Shown one piece after another: positions 53,337 through 61,846 of a stretch of 64,000 nt of DNA. Where the stretch lies: NCBI GenBank assembly GCA_016218715.1, contig JACRDG010000122.1, positions 18,919 through 82,918 of the forward strand, in the 5' to 3' direction. Under the pieces are notes generated by a model. It made no database searches and was not told where the DNA came from. It saw only the letters and a program-made list of their open reading frames with translations. Position 1 is the stretch's first letter; each line of letters begins with the position of its first letter. The stretch comes from Desulfomonile tiedjei (lineage in GTDB: Bacteria > Desulfobacterota > Desulfomonilia > Desulfomonilales > Desulfomonilaceae). Position numbers and translations under genes: made by a program.

Positions 53337-54344
53337 CGAAATCGCTCCGCCTCAGGTGAACCCTGAGCCTGCTGTACACGCGTAACAATGATCCGCGCAC
53401 GCGATGGGAGTATCCGGTGGAGGCGGTCCGTCGGACTCACTGACGTGAGCTTTCGTCCCACCGGCGGGGAGACCTGCGGCCTGGTTGAAGTCACAGTCGT
53501 ACAGGTACCCGTCCCACGATACCGAAACGAGCGTCCGGCACATGAGGTTTTCCACCACACACGGATTGAAGCTCGCTGCGAGTTTCCGCATGTATCGCTC
53601 GTAGTTGCCCGATGCGAGCAGCCAGTTGCGGAACCGCCCCAGAGGCACGTTGGCAAACGTGTAGAGCTTGTTGAACACGATATCCCAGTCTTGTTGCAGC
53701 TTGCGCCTGAATTGCTTCTCCGTCTGGTCCTGTGATGGAGGCAAATACGCGCCTGACGGATTGGACACGAGGTTCAACTCCAGGCCCGTTTCGGGCTTGC
53801 CGTATCCCAGATTATTGAGCTTCCGGAGCGTGGTCAAGGTCCTTTCCCAGACTCCCGCACCGCGCTGCGCCTGCAACTGGGCCTGATTGAGGGATGGAAC
53901 GGATGCAACCACCACCACGCCGTGCTTGGCAAAAATGTCCAGGAGGAAGTGGCACGCAGTTTGTTCCAGCGCGGTGAGGTTCGAGCGGACCATGATCCGA
54001 GGTGCCAGGGTGGAAAATCGCGCTATCATTGCCGGGAGATGCGGGTGCAATTCCGGTGCGCCCCCGGTTAGGTCTATGGCCTGACAGGCCCATTTCTCTG
54101 CGAATACTGCGACCTGTTCCACGGTTTCGGCGCTCATTATTTCATGCCGGTTCGGACCCGCTTCCAGATGACAATGCCGGCACGTTTGATTGCAAACATA
54201 GGCGACGTTGACCTGAAGCGTGGTGGTTCGCGCCCGGACGAGATCTACACCATGTCGTGCCAAGGCATGGCCGAAGGAATCCACGATTCCGGGGAATTCT
54301 CCTGCTGATTGCCGAGTGTTTTGATTCATCGATTCCGCACCCAT
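53331..54344 (-). CDS. arsS: Radical SAM / Cys-rich protein, ArsS type, with selenocysteine (UGA) in tail
   Basis: This 337-residue protein has the radical SAM motif NVAYVCNQTCRHCHLEAGP (CxxxCxxC) and a Cys-rich C-terminal domain (NPCVVENLMCRTL, DCDFNQAAGLP, CADHCYACTAG). Standard reading stops at TGA 53354-53352 after 330 residues. The next codons read GGAISA and then TGA, aligning the first TGA with the Cys of the usual family ending GSSCGG, so selenocysteine at 331 is likely. ArsS proteins act in arsenosugar synthesis, and a related rSAM-SeCys family exists; which applies here is open. ATG 54344 or 54329 is the start. Confidence 0.8.
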
Positions 54345-54388
54345 CTCGCGACTCGGCGCTCACCGTACGCGGCTTGCATCCACTCGTA

Positions 54389-54721
54389 TCACAGCGAGAT
54401 CTTCTCGGCGATGTTGCGCATTTGCAGGCCATGCACGAGAGAGGCGCCGCCCCGAATCGCTACGGCAACATGCAGAGCCTCAGTCATCTCTTCCAGATTC
54501 GACCCCTTTTCGAGGCATGCCTGGGTGTATGCGTCGATGCAATAGGGGCATTGGACGGTATGAGCCACTGCAAGGGCAATCAGGGCCTTTTCCCGTTCAG
54601 TGAGGTTCCCTTCGGCGAAAACCGCCGCATAGTATTCGAAGAACCGCTTTGCGAGTTCGGGCAACTCCTTACCGATCTCCTCGAACCTCGGCAGATCACG
54701 CGGATCGTAATAGGTTTCCAT
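54389..54721 (-). CDS. AhpD-like / carboxymuconolactone decarboxylase-family protein
   Basis: This 110-residue protein has the AhpD-type redox motif VQCPYCIDAYT (CxxC), then TQACLEKGSNLEEMTEAL, of the peroxidase-like partner often encoded beside ArsS/rSAM-SeCys. Homologues sometimes carry selenocysteine in the first position; here it is Cys. ATG 54721 has GGAGGGAGGG upstream. It is upstream of the radical SAM gene (44-bp gap) in the same operon. Confidence 0.88.
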   Translation of the reverse strand: METYYDPRDLPRFEEIGKELPELAKRFFEYYAAVFAEGNLTEREKALIALAVAHTVQCPYCIDAYTQACLEKGSNLEEMTEALHVAVAIRGGASLVHGLQMRNIAEKISL

Positions 54722-54905
54722 TGGTTTCCCTCCCTCCTCAGTACGTCGCGCCAGTCTTCCCTCCAGCCACATGGGGTGTTCCGAATGCTTGTAGGCTAAG
54801 AACTCACGGGTTGTTTGTCAATCGTACCGGCGGATGCGACCGGAGCATCGTGTGGGGATATGGTGACGTTCCGTCTCGGAAGTCGAGGAATCTCGACAAG
54901 AAAGG

Positions 54906-56189
54906 CTACCTCGCCCGGCAGCTCGGGAGACGGGTGAGAAGTTCCACAATCTCCTGATGTCCGCGGCTTGTGGCCCGCATCAAGGCGGTATGGCCGAGTC
55001 GGTCGGTCGCCGCGGCATCGGCGCCGGCCAGCAGCAGGAGTTTCGCTACAACGGGCCAACCGCGGAACGCTGCTTTCATAAGAGCCGTATTTCCGTAAAC
55101 GTTCTGGCAATTCACGTCCGCGCCCACAGCGAGAAGGAGCTGAACGATATCGGGCCAACCGCGGAATGCGGCTTTCATGAGGGAGGTTTCCCCATGTTTG
55201 TCCCGAGCGTCCACCTCTGCGCCATGATTGAGCAAGAGAGCCGCCATGTCGGTACGCCCTTTGCTGGATGCGCGCATCAAGGGGGTTTGCCCGTCGTTGT
55301 TGGCTGCATTCGCCTCAGCTCCCCTACTCAGAAGACTGCGAGCAATCTCCGTCCCATCTTCACCGGCAATAGCCAGGAGAGGGGTGTTCCCGTCGAAGTT
55401 CCTGAGACATGGGTCTGCTCCGTGGTCCAGGAGGAATTGTACTACTTCGAGGTTCTTGGCGCTGGCTGCCGAGAGCAAAGGAGTATTCCCCACGGAGTTT
55501 TGGACGTCGACGCGCGCCCCGCGTTCCACGAGTAGCCGGGTGATGTCCAGGTAGCCCTTGAAACAGGATCGTATCAAGGCGGTATTGAAATACTTGCTCC
55601 GGCCGTCCACGGGCACGCCCATGTCCAGGAGGCGCTCCGTCTCCTGAAACAGTCCTTTGCCGGCGGCCTTCAGCAATGCCCGCACTTCGATGCTCTCCGC
55701 CTGCGGCGGTGGGGATGGAGGGGGCGGTTCCGCGGAAGGCCTCGTAATACCGCCTCCAGCGGCGTGAGGTAGATCGTCCCTGGGCTCTGGAGCGGGCTCA
55801 GGCTCGTCGTCCCAGACCGACGTTCGGTTCTCCACGTTGGTCGAAAGGTCGGCGAAATCGAGGATCAGCGTGCCACTGAAGCTTTTTTCCAGGAGTTCAC
55901 AGTAACGACAGGTTCCGTCATCCGTGTGTATGGCCCTACCGCAAATATAGCAGGTGAGCACAGTATCCGATGCGTGGATGTTTGCCCGCTGCATCTGGTC
56001 GAGGGATAGCGGGGTCCGTTCGTACAGCTCAAGTTCGGTTATGAGCCCCTCTTTGGCCAGTCTTCGCAACAGATAGCGAAGGCCCTCAGCGGATATTTGG
56101 TATTTCTCGGTCAGCGCGGAGTCCGGCAGTCCGGCGCGAATATCGTTCACGATTCTCCTGGCGCTTATTTTGGGCGGCGTCATGGGCAT
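54906..56189 (-). CDS. Shared-domain, zinc-ribbon and ankyrin-repeat protein
   Basis: This 427-residue protein has the D-x-x-AG N-terminal domain (about 9-56, RRIVNDIRAGLPDSALTEKY), a zinc ribbon with Cys80, Cys83, Cys94, Cys97 (same spacing as in the 29611 gene), a Pro-rich linker (about 115-170) and about eight ankyrin repeats (175-425, for example DGQTPLMRASSKGRTDMAAL). It likely binds partner proteins. GGGAG precedes ATG 56189. Confidence 0.88.
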   Translation of the reverse strand: MPMTPPKISARRIVNDIRAGLPDSALTEKYQISAEGLRYLLRRLAKEGLITELELYERTPLSLDQMQRANIHASDTVLTCYICGRAIHTDDGTCRYCELLEKSFSGTLILDFADLSTNVENRTSVWDDEPEPAPEPRDDLPHAAGGGITRPSAEPPPPSPPPQAESIEVRALLKAAGKGLFQETERLLDMGVPVDGRSKYFNTALIRSCFKGYLDITRLLVERGARVDVQNSVGNTPLLSAASAKNLEVVQFLLDHGADPCLRNFDGNTPLLAIAGEDGTEIARSLLSRGAEANAANNDGQTPLMRASSKGRTDMAALLLNHGAEVDARDKHGETSLMKAAFRGWPDIVQLLLAVGADVNCQNVYGNTALMKAAFRGWPVVAKLLLLAGADAAATDRLGHTALMRATSRGHQEIVELLTRLPSCRAR

Positions 56190-57054
56190 CCACCATTACT
56201 CCCGACGTGCGGGCGCAGCGTCTTGCCCCGGTAAAGGCCGGCTCGGGTTTGCGCGCTGGATGGGCGCCTAGGTCGGCCTCCGGAAGGCCGACCGGGAATC
56301 AGGACCGCGTCTCGATCCTGCGGATCCGGGCAGCGTCTCTGCCAGGTATCTCGGGCTCTCCGGAAAGGATCGTGGGCAGCCTCCGATCGCTCTATCCTTG
56401 GTAGGCGGACACTTATTCATAACACGGAACTCCCGCGATCACAATACGCATGATAGGCTCGTCTCACATTCTGTTGTCGTTTCGAACCGTTTCCATCACC
56501 GATGTCCTGCAACTGAGAGGCTCTGGTGAGACTGTCAGCGCCGCGCGAGACTGCACGTCATTCTTCAACAGTTCTGCGAGGAGCGGAATCGTCCCATAAT
56601 CCATCGTCGGGCTTCCGGAGTGACCGAACATCGGAATTTGAAAGAAATTCTGACAACGGGTCCAGAAGTGCTTGCCCGCGGACAGGAGCTGTACTCGTCC
56701 GGGTTCCGGCGACCCGGTCTCCCATGATGCCCCCTGTTGATCGAATATGTCAAATGAAAGGGGGGTGAAAACGGGGAGGGGACCGCAATGGCCAATCCAG
56801 CGAGAATCGGCTGCGGGCGCCGGTAGTTTGCCTTGACAAGGGGATTGACACGGAGTCGCATGATCGACATACTAAATCACATGGATAGAAAACCCCGATT
56901 GCCAGCGCGGCCCCTATCCGAGATCGCCGTGTCGGAGCAGTCGAGGTGGGGTTCCCGACCGGTGGACCGGAGATTCTTTTTCCACACCATAGAGGATTCT
57001 CAGGGAGGGGACGGAGTCGGGGAAACCGCGGTATTACCAAGAAAGGCGTAACCA
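56190..57054. other. Gene-free region upstream of selD
   Basis: This is the largest gene-free stretch, 865 bases. A perfect 9-bp hairpin (GGTCGGCCT/AGGCCGACC) occurs at 56271-56293 without a T-tract, and a stem-loop CGGGT-N7-ACCCG near 56700-56716. Two TTGACA boxes (56833-56838, 56845-56850) lie about 205 nt before selD. No tRNA-Sec cloverleaf or gene was recognised, though I cannot rule out a short RNA. Confidence 0.4.
56845..56873 (+). promoter_or_regulatory. Candidate selD promoter
   Basis: TTGACA (56845-56850) and CATACT (56868-56873) are 17 nt apart, giving a leader of about 175 nt to selD. A second TTGACA lies 12 nt upstream. Confidence 0.4.
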
Positions 57055-58104
57055 GTGGAACAAGAGCCGATCAAATTGACGAGCCTATCCAAGACGGCCG
57101 GATGAGCGTCAAAGATGAGTCCAGGGGACCTGGACCGTGCTTTGTGCGGGCTGAAGATACCGTTCGATCCCAACGTTCTCGCGGGGCTCGCGGGATCGGA
57201 AGATGCCGGTGTGTACAAGCTGACCGACGACCTCGCGCTTATCCAAACGGTTGATTTCTTCACTCCGATCGTTGACGATCCGAGGGTATACGGCCGCGTC
57301 GCTGCTGCCAATTCCTTGAGTGACGTTTATGCCATGGGGGGCCGACCCATTACCGCGATGAACGTCGTCTGCTTCCCGGTCACCAAGCTGGGAAACGGCG
57401 TGCTCAAGGAGATCCTTGCCGGCGGCCTGGAGATTCTGACTGAGGCGGGAGTTGCGCTGGTCGGCGGCCACAGCATCGAAGACGCGGAACCGAAATACGG
57501 GCTCGCGGTCGCGGGCCTGGTGCATCCTGACCGGCTCATGACCAATTCGGGGCTGAAACCCGGGGACCGTTTGTTCCTCACAAAGGCGCTGGGCACAGGA
57601 GTCATTGCCACGGCATTGAAGGGGAATCTGGCTGCGGAAGCGTCGGTGGAGGCGATGGTGCGATCCATGTGCACCCTGAACAAGGCTGCTTCGGAAGCCG
57701 CGGCGAGTGTTGGGGTGCGCGCGTGCACCGATATAACGGGATTTGGACTTGCCGGACATCTAGTCGAGATGGCCCGCGCGAGTCACTGCAGGATCAGGAT
57801 CTGGGCAAAGAACGTCCCGGTTCTGCAAGGCGCGCTCGATTACGCGGCCATGGGATTGATCCCCGGTGGGGGGCATGCAAACCGAAAATTCTTCGGGGCC
57901 TGGATAACCACTGACCATGGGATAGCTCAAGAGAGGCTGGACCTGATGTACGATCCGCAAACGTCAGGGGGGCTCGTGCTGGGAATTGACGCGGCTCGGT
58001 CGGGCAAGCTTCGGGATGCCCTTGCAGCTGCAGGAGTGGAGATCGTCGCAGAAGTAGGCGAAGTCCTGGGCCACGATGCCAACGGCCACCTGGAGGTGGA
58101 GTAG
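57055..58104 (+). CDS. selD: Selenide, water dikinase SelD containing selenocysteine (UGA codon 17)
   Basis: This 349-residue enzyme makes selenophosphate from selenide and ATP. GTG 57055 (AAAGG upstream; in-frame TAA 57049-57051 just before) begins MEQEPIKLTSLSKTAG, then TGA at 57103-57105 as codon 17 and ASK, so Sec17 and Lys20 match E. coli Cys17 and Lys20. Downstream motifs are DFFTPIVDDP, GGRPITAMNVVCFP and GGHSIEDAEP, with the C-terminal TSGGLVLG. An ATG at 57115 gives a truncated protein lacking the active site. A SECIS-like hairpin follows. Confidence 0.9.
57119..57135 (+). promoter_or_regulatory. Candidate bacterial SECIS hairpin of selD
   Basis: GTCCAGG-GGA-CCTGGAC forms a perfect 7-bp stem with a GGA loop. 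It starts 13 nt after the TGA at 57103-57105; the loop is 20 nt away, within the range of known bacterial SECIS elements. Confidence 0.65.
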
Positions 58105-58206
58105 GAACCCCAGGCAGAGATCGACATACAGGGGAACCGCCGAAAACATCCTTCCAGATTTGAGTTCTCTGGCATCGAGGCTGCGCGGCGCCGCGGTCGC
58201 GGCCAT

Positions 58207-58743
58207 TCATCGTTGTGAGGTGTCTTTCTCCTGGATAACCGGGGGGGACAGCGAGCTGTCCGTGCGGGGCCGTTCGATGGCTTCGACAAGCTCCTTCAAT
58301 GCGTCATTCCATGCGAGCCCCATGTGGGGGGCCATGCCTCGAGTCAGGTCCACAGCTTCCTCGAGCGCGATCAGGACGTGATTCAACTCCCGCCGCGGCA
58401 CGGGCACGGTCTCCATGTCCGCGACCGACTTGAGACTGCTGTGAAACGGGAGATTGCACCGTCTGCAGCAGGTTTGCGTTGGAGACGCGCCGGCGTCGTC
58501 GTCATGATCTTCTTCCACCACGATGGCGACATCGCCGCCGTAGAGTACACCGTCGATTACTGCGTCTTTGTCCTGCCAACCCTCAATCTGTTTCGCCTGT
58601 CGCTCGAATTCCTCGAATTCATCCTCCGTGAGAACGAGGGTTGCACTGTTTCCCCCTCCGAACTCGTGCCATAGCATGGCACCACCCTCCGGCCACCACG
58701 GGCCGTCCAATGTTTCCGGTGTCACTGTCAATTTGTACTTCAT
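58207..58743 (-). CDS. Hypothetical protein
   Basis: This 178-residue protein starts MKYKLTVTPETLDGPWWPEG, and has an acidic middle (VVEEDHDDDAGA), a Cys cluster TCCRRCNLPFH that may bind metal, and a C-terminal helical part (LIALEEAVDLTRG). No family is recognised. ATG 58743 has AGAGG upstream. It converges with selD and lies downstream of the LysR gene. Confidence 0.7.
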   Translation of the reverse strand: MKYKLTVTPETLDGPWWPEGGAMLWHEFGGGNSATLVLTEDEFEEFERQAKQIEGWQDKDAVIDGVLYGGDVAIVVEEDHDDDAGASPTQTCCRRCNLPFHSSLKSVADMETVPVPRRELNHVLIALEEAVDLTRGMAPHMGLAWNDALKELVEAIERPRTDSSLSPPVIQEKDTSQR

Positions 58744-58861
58744 CGAAAACCTCTTCCCCTCGAACCGTCCGCGTCGCCAGTTCACCTTACTCGGCCGTCA
58801 ACCATGTTGCCACAACAGCTGTGGTCTGGGGGATCTTCTTGTGCCAGGTCGCCTTCAAGAA

Positions 58862-58934
58862 AAGAATGCGAGGACAACTCCGTTGCACAGAGAAATCCCC
58901 GCTATATTACTCGCTCGAATGCGACTTGGTAGTA
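58862..58934. repeat. Family-B repeat half, copy B6
   Basis: CAACTCCGTTGCACAGAGAA (from 58875) and the end GAATGCGACTTGGTAGTA align with the right half of the family-B copy at 28811-28935. Confidence 0.55.
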
Positions 58935-58936
58935 CG

Positions 58937-59860
58937 TCAGGCCAGGCCTTCCGCGCTCTGCTTGGAAACTCCGGCAGCGCGACGGAGGAAATCGGCAAAG
59001 GCCATGCATAAAGGCGACATACGTCTGTTCTTCCGCTGGAGGAAGTACAGAGGACGCAGAAACTTCACCCCGCGCACCTCGACAGATGCAAGCATTCCAT
59101 GCTGGATATCTTCCTCCACTGCGTGACGCGACAGGATCGACACGCCGATACGCGCCCTGATGCCCTGCCGGACCCCTTCGGTACTCCCCATCTCGGCTAC
59201 GACGAAGAGCCTCGACGTGTTGAAACCGCGATCTTCCAGCAAGCGAGTCATCACCATGCGGGTTCCGGAACCCGGTTCACGGAGAATAAACGGTTCACCT
59301 TCCAAGTCGTCGAGGTCCACGGCTCCCTGTTTCGCCCAAGGATGTTCGGGAGGCACGACGAGGAGGAGTTCATCGGTAAAGAGTTCTTCCACCAGGAGGC
59401 GTCGATCGGTCCAGGCGGACCCGATAATCCCAGCTTCCAGCGCCTCTTCGAGGACGCCGTTGACGACTCCGGCGGTGTCGTCGATCCGCAGGGTGATCAG
59501 GATGGCTGGATGGGTGGATCTGAAGGCGCCGATAAGTTTCGGCAGTAAGTACGTGCCGGGGATAGTGCTCGCTCCGAGCACGAGATGGCCGGACAGCGTC
59601 CCCTTGAACTGCGTCAATGCCTGGACGGCTTCTTCACATTGCCTGATTATGTTGCGAGCGTATTGGTAGAAGATCCGACCGGCTGGGGTGGGCAGAGCTT
59701 CCCGTCCGAGCCGATCGACGAGTCTTTCATCCAAGGTCGCCTCGAGGGCGCGGACGTGCTCGCTCACCGTGGGCTGCGAAAGCTGCAGAGCCTGTGCGGC
59801 CCTCGTGAAGCTTTTCAGCTCAATGACACGACAAAAGATCTCCAGCCGCCGCGTGTCCAT
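58937..59860 (-). CDS. LysR family regulator, selenium-metabolism-associated type
   Basis: This 307-residue LysR protein begins MDTRRLEIFCRVIELKSFTR with a standard winged HTH (AAQALQLSQPTVSEHVRALE) and a substrate-binding domain. Its N-terminal pattern (MD-x-RQLEIF-x-V-x-E-x-x-S-F) and DRLGREALPTPAG fit NCBI's selenium metabolism-associated LysR group, and selD lies within 1 kb. Regulation of selD is inferred. ATG 59860 has GGGAAG upstream; the frame stays open to 59911. Confidence 0.85.
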   Translation of the reverse strand: MDTRRLEIFCRVIELKSFTRAAQALQLSQPTVSEHVRALEATLDERLVDRLGREALPTPAGRIFYQYARNIIRQCEEAVQALTQFKGTLSGHLVLGASTIPGTYLLPKLIGAFRSTHPAILITLRIDDTAGVVNGVLEEALEAGIIGSAWTDRRLLVEELFTDELLLVVPPEHPWAKQGAVDLDDLEGEPFILREPGSGTRMVMTRLLEDRGFNTSRLFVVAEMGSTEGVRQGIRARIGVSILSRHAVEEDIQHGMLASVEVRGVKFLRPLYFLQRKNRRMSPLCMAFADFLRRAAGVSKQSAEGLA

Positions 59861-59946
59861 GCAAGAGCTTCCCAAACCGATGCGTCCCGTCCGCCACCAG
59901 GTCTCCTTCACGGGAAAGCATTAACGGCGCTGTTGCTTTGCCGCAT

Positions 59947-60603
59947 TCAATGAATGCCACTGAAGATGCGACTCCAACGGAATTCCCATCCGATTCCGGG
60001 AAAACTGCTCGCCGAGTAGTAGATGAGGAAGGCGTCCCCCTTGACGTCCTCTACCGGGACAAACCCCCAGAATCTGCTGTCGTGACTGAAATCTCTGTTG
60101 TCACCCATGACAAAGAGATCGCCTTTCGGCACCTTGCGTGGCTCCATATTGTCGCGGGCACTTCTGTCCCCTGGAATCACGTTTCGGTCGCGGAAGTGGG
60201 CATGGGAACTATCGACGGGTTTTCCGTTCACGAATACGGTCTTGTTCTTGATCTCGACAGTATCGCCCCCTACCGCGACGACACGCTTGATGAAATCCTT
60301 GGTCCGGTCTTCCGGGAAGGTGAACACGATGACGTCGCCCCGTTCGGGATCTGCGAACCGGGGCCACCGAAGGGTGGTAAACGGGACCCGAATCCCATAC
60401 AGGAACTTGTTCACGAGAATATGGTCGCCGACCAACAGCGTCGGTTCCATGGAACTGGACGGGATCTTGAACGCCTGAACCAGAAACGCCCTGATCAGAA
60501 TAGCCAAAATGACTGCCACGACAAACATCTCGGAATATTCTTGGAAGATCGTGCGAAAAGGTTTTTGTGTGGTATCGGTCTGCGTCGGTGACGTCATCTC
60601 CAT
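59947..60603 (-). CDS. lepB: Signal peptidase I
   Basis: This 218-residue membrane peptidase removes Sec signal peptides. One helix (EMFVVAVILAILIRAFLVQA) is followed by the catalytic Ser in IPSSSMEPTLLVGD, the Lys in FIKRVVAVGGD, and the GDNRDFSHDSRFWG box. The substrates would include the exported proteins in this window. A second in-frame ATG lies at 60597. It is leftward and lies 86 bp upstream of the LysR gene. Confidence 0.96.
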   Translation of the reverse strand: MEMTSPTQTDTTQKPFRTIFQEYSEMFVVAVILAILIRAFLVQAFKIPSSSMEPTLLVGDHILVNKFLYGIRVPFTTLRWPRFADPERGDVIVFTFPEDRTKDFIKRVVAVGGDTVEIKNKTVFVNGKPVDSSHAHFRDRNVIPGDRSARDNMEPRKVPKGDLFVMGDNRDFSHDSRFWGFVPVEDVKGDAFLIYYSASSFPGIGWEFRWSRIFSGIH

Positions 60604-61103
60604 CTCTCTCGATCGGTTCCATCCAGCCGCCGAAATTGGCGGCGGAAGCTTGGACGGTGCATTTGTTTATAGAACATGGGCCGATTCATGTAAAGGGATT
60701 CCGCCCCCATCGTCAAATGCAACACCCGTCACAAGCATGGAATGCGGAGAACTTCGTATGGCCTCGGTGCCCGGGTGGGCTCGATCGTCCGCTGGCCCAC
60801 GCGGGGGTCGGGGACGTGCACGAGCCCCTTCAGTCCCGTTCGAAAAAAGAAACCGGCGGGGAGGAATTCCTCCCCCCGGTTTGCCGGTTTAATGGCCCCT
60901 CCCTCCCCCGAGGTTGAGGCCGGGACCTCCCCTATCATTACCGGATCGCAGAGTCAAGAAACTTCTTCATTATCTTTCCCATGTATCTCATTATTTCCTA
61001 AGGGCATTATTCTGAGCTGAGAGCCGCGGCGATGCGGAATCCGATCTTCCCGGTGAGGTTACGCAGTGATTGTTGTGGCGGAGAAACCTGCTGTGATGCT
61101 CGC
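60604..61103. other. Intergenic region upstream of lepB
   Basis: Only a terminator at 60841-60882 was recognised in these 500 bases. Frames crossing the region are not protein-like. Confidence 0.5.
60841..60882 (-). terminator. Rho-independent terminator of the liv operon
   Basis: AAACCGG-c-GGGGAGGA pairs with TCCTCCCC-CCGGTTT (60850-60882, long GC-rich stem). On the minus strand it is followed by TTTCTTTTTT, so it ends leftward transcripts from livF. Confidence 0.75.
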
Positions 61104-61826
61104 CTATGCGGTGGGGGCGGCGCGTTCCCCGAGGTATGCCTGCCTCACCCTCGGGTTATCAAGAAATTCCTTCCCTGAACCTTCGAGGACGATCCTGCCC
61201 GTCTCCAGGAGGAGCGCGTAGTCCGCAATCTTGAGCGCGGCGTTCGCGTTTTGCTCGATGAGAAAGACGGTCACTCCTTCCTTCCGAATCTCCCGGATGA
61301 CTCGAAAGACCTCTGCGACAAGCAGCGGCGCAAGGCCCAAAGAGGGCTCGTCCATCATCAGGAGTTTGGGGCCCGACATGAGGGCTCGTCCGATGGCCAG
61401 CATCTGCTGTTCGCCGCCGGAGAGCGTCCCGCCAAGTTGATCGAGACGCGTTTCGAGAACGGGAAAGATGGAGAAAACGCGTGACATGCGGCGTGCGACA
61501 TCGGCCTTGTCCCGGTTGTTGTACGCGCCGATCAGGAGGTTTTCTCGGACCCTCAGGTTGGCAAAGATCTTCCGCCCCTCCGGCACCTGCACGAGGCCGC
61601 GCTGCTGGATCTCGTGTGCCGGCATTCTATTGATGACCCGTCCCTCGAAGCGGATTTCACCGGCACCGATCGGGACCGTTCCCGAGACCGCCCTCACGGT
61701 GGTGCTCTTCCCTGCCCCGTTGGAACCGAGCAGGCTGACGATCCATCCTTCACGAACCGTCAGTGAGATTCCTTTCAGGGCGTATATTCCGCCGTATTGA
61801 ACATGGAGGTCGTTTATTTCCAGCAT
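61104..61826 (-). CDS. livF: Branched-chain amino acid ABC transporter ATP-binding protein LivF
   Basis: This 240-residue ATPase has Walker A LLGSNGAGKSTT, signature LSGGEQQMLAIGRAL, Walker B KLLMMDEPSLGL and a His switch. The N-terminal MLEINDLHVQYGGIYALKGI is LivF-like. With LivG it powers import of branched-chain amino acids or related ligands. It is the last gene of the leftward livM-livG-livF unit; a terminator follows about 220 nt downstream. Confidence 0.93.
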   Translation of the reverse strand: MLEINDLHVQYGGIYALKGISLTVREGWIVSLLGSNGAGKSTTVRAVSGTVPIGAGEIRFEGRVINRMPAHEIQQRGLVQVPEGRKIFANLRVRENLLIGAYNNRDKADVARRMSRVFSIFPVLETRLDQLGGTLSGGEQQMLAIGRALMSGPKLLMMDEPSLGLAPLLVAEVFRVIREIRKEGVTVFLIEQNANAALKIADYALLLETGRIVLEGSGKEFLDNPRVRQAYLGERAAPTA

Positions 61827-61846
61827 CGATTCGTGACTCCGACGGC

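Noticed and set aside
54389..54721. Selenocysteine in the AhpD-like gene
   Set aside because: The redox motif is a plain CPYC with no UGA in the frame.
56190..57054. tRNA-Sec gene upstream of selD
   Set aside because: No long acceptor arm, UCA anticodon loop or T-loop with GTTCGA-type sequence was found.
57115..57117. ATG 57115 as the selD start
   Set aside because: It would remove the catalytic residue 17 and Lys20; GTG 57055 has a ribosome-binding site and gives a full-length protein through UGA.
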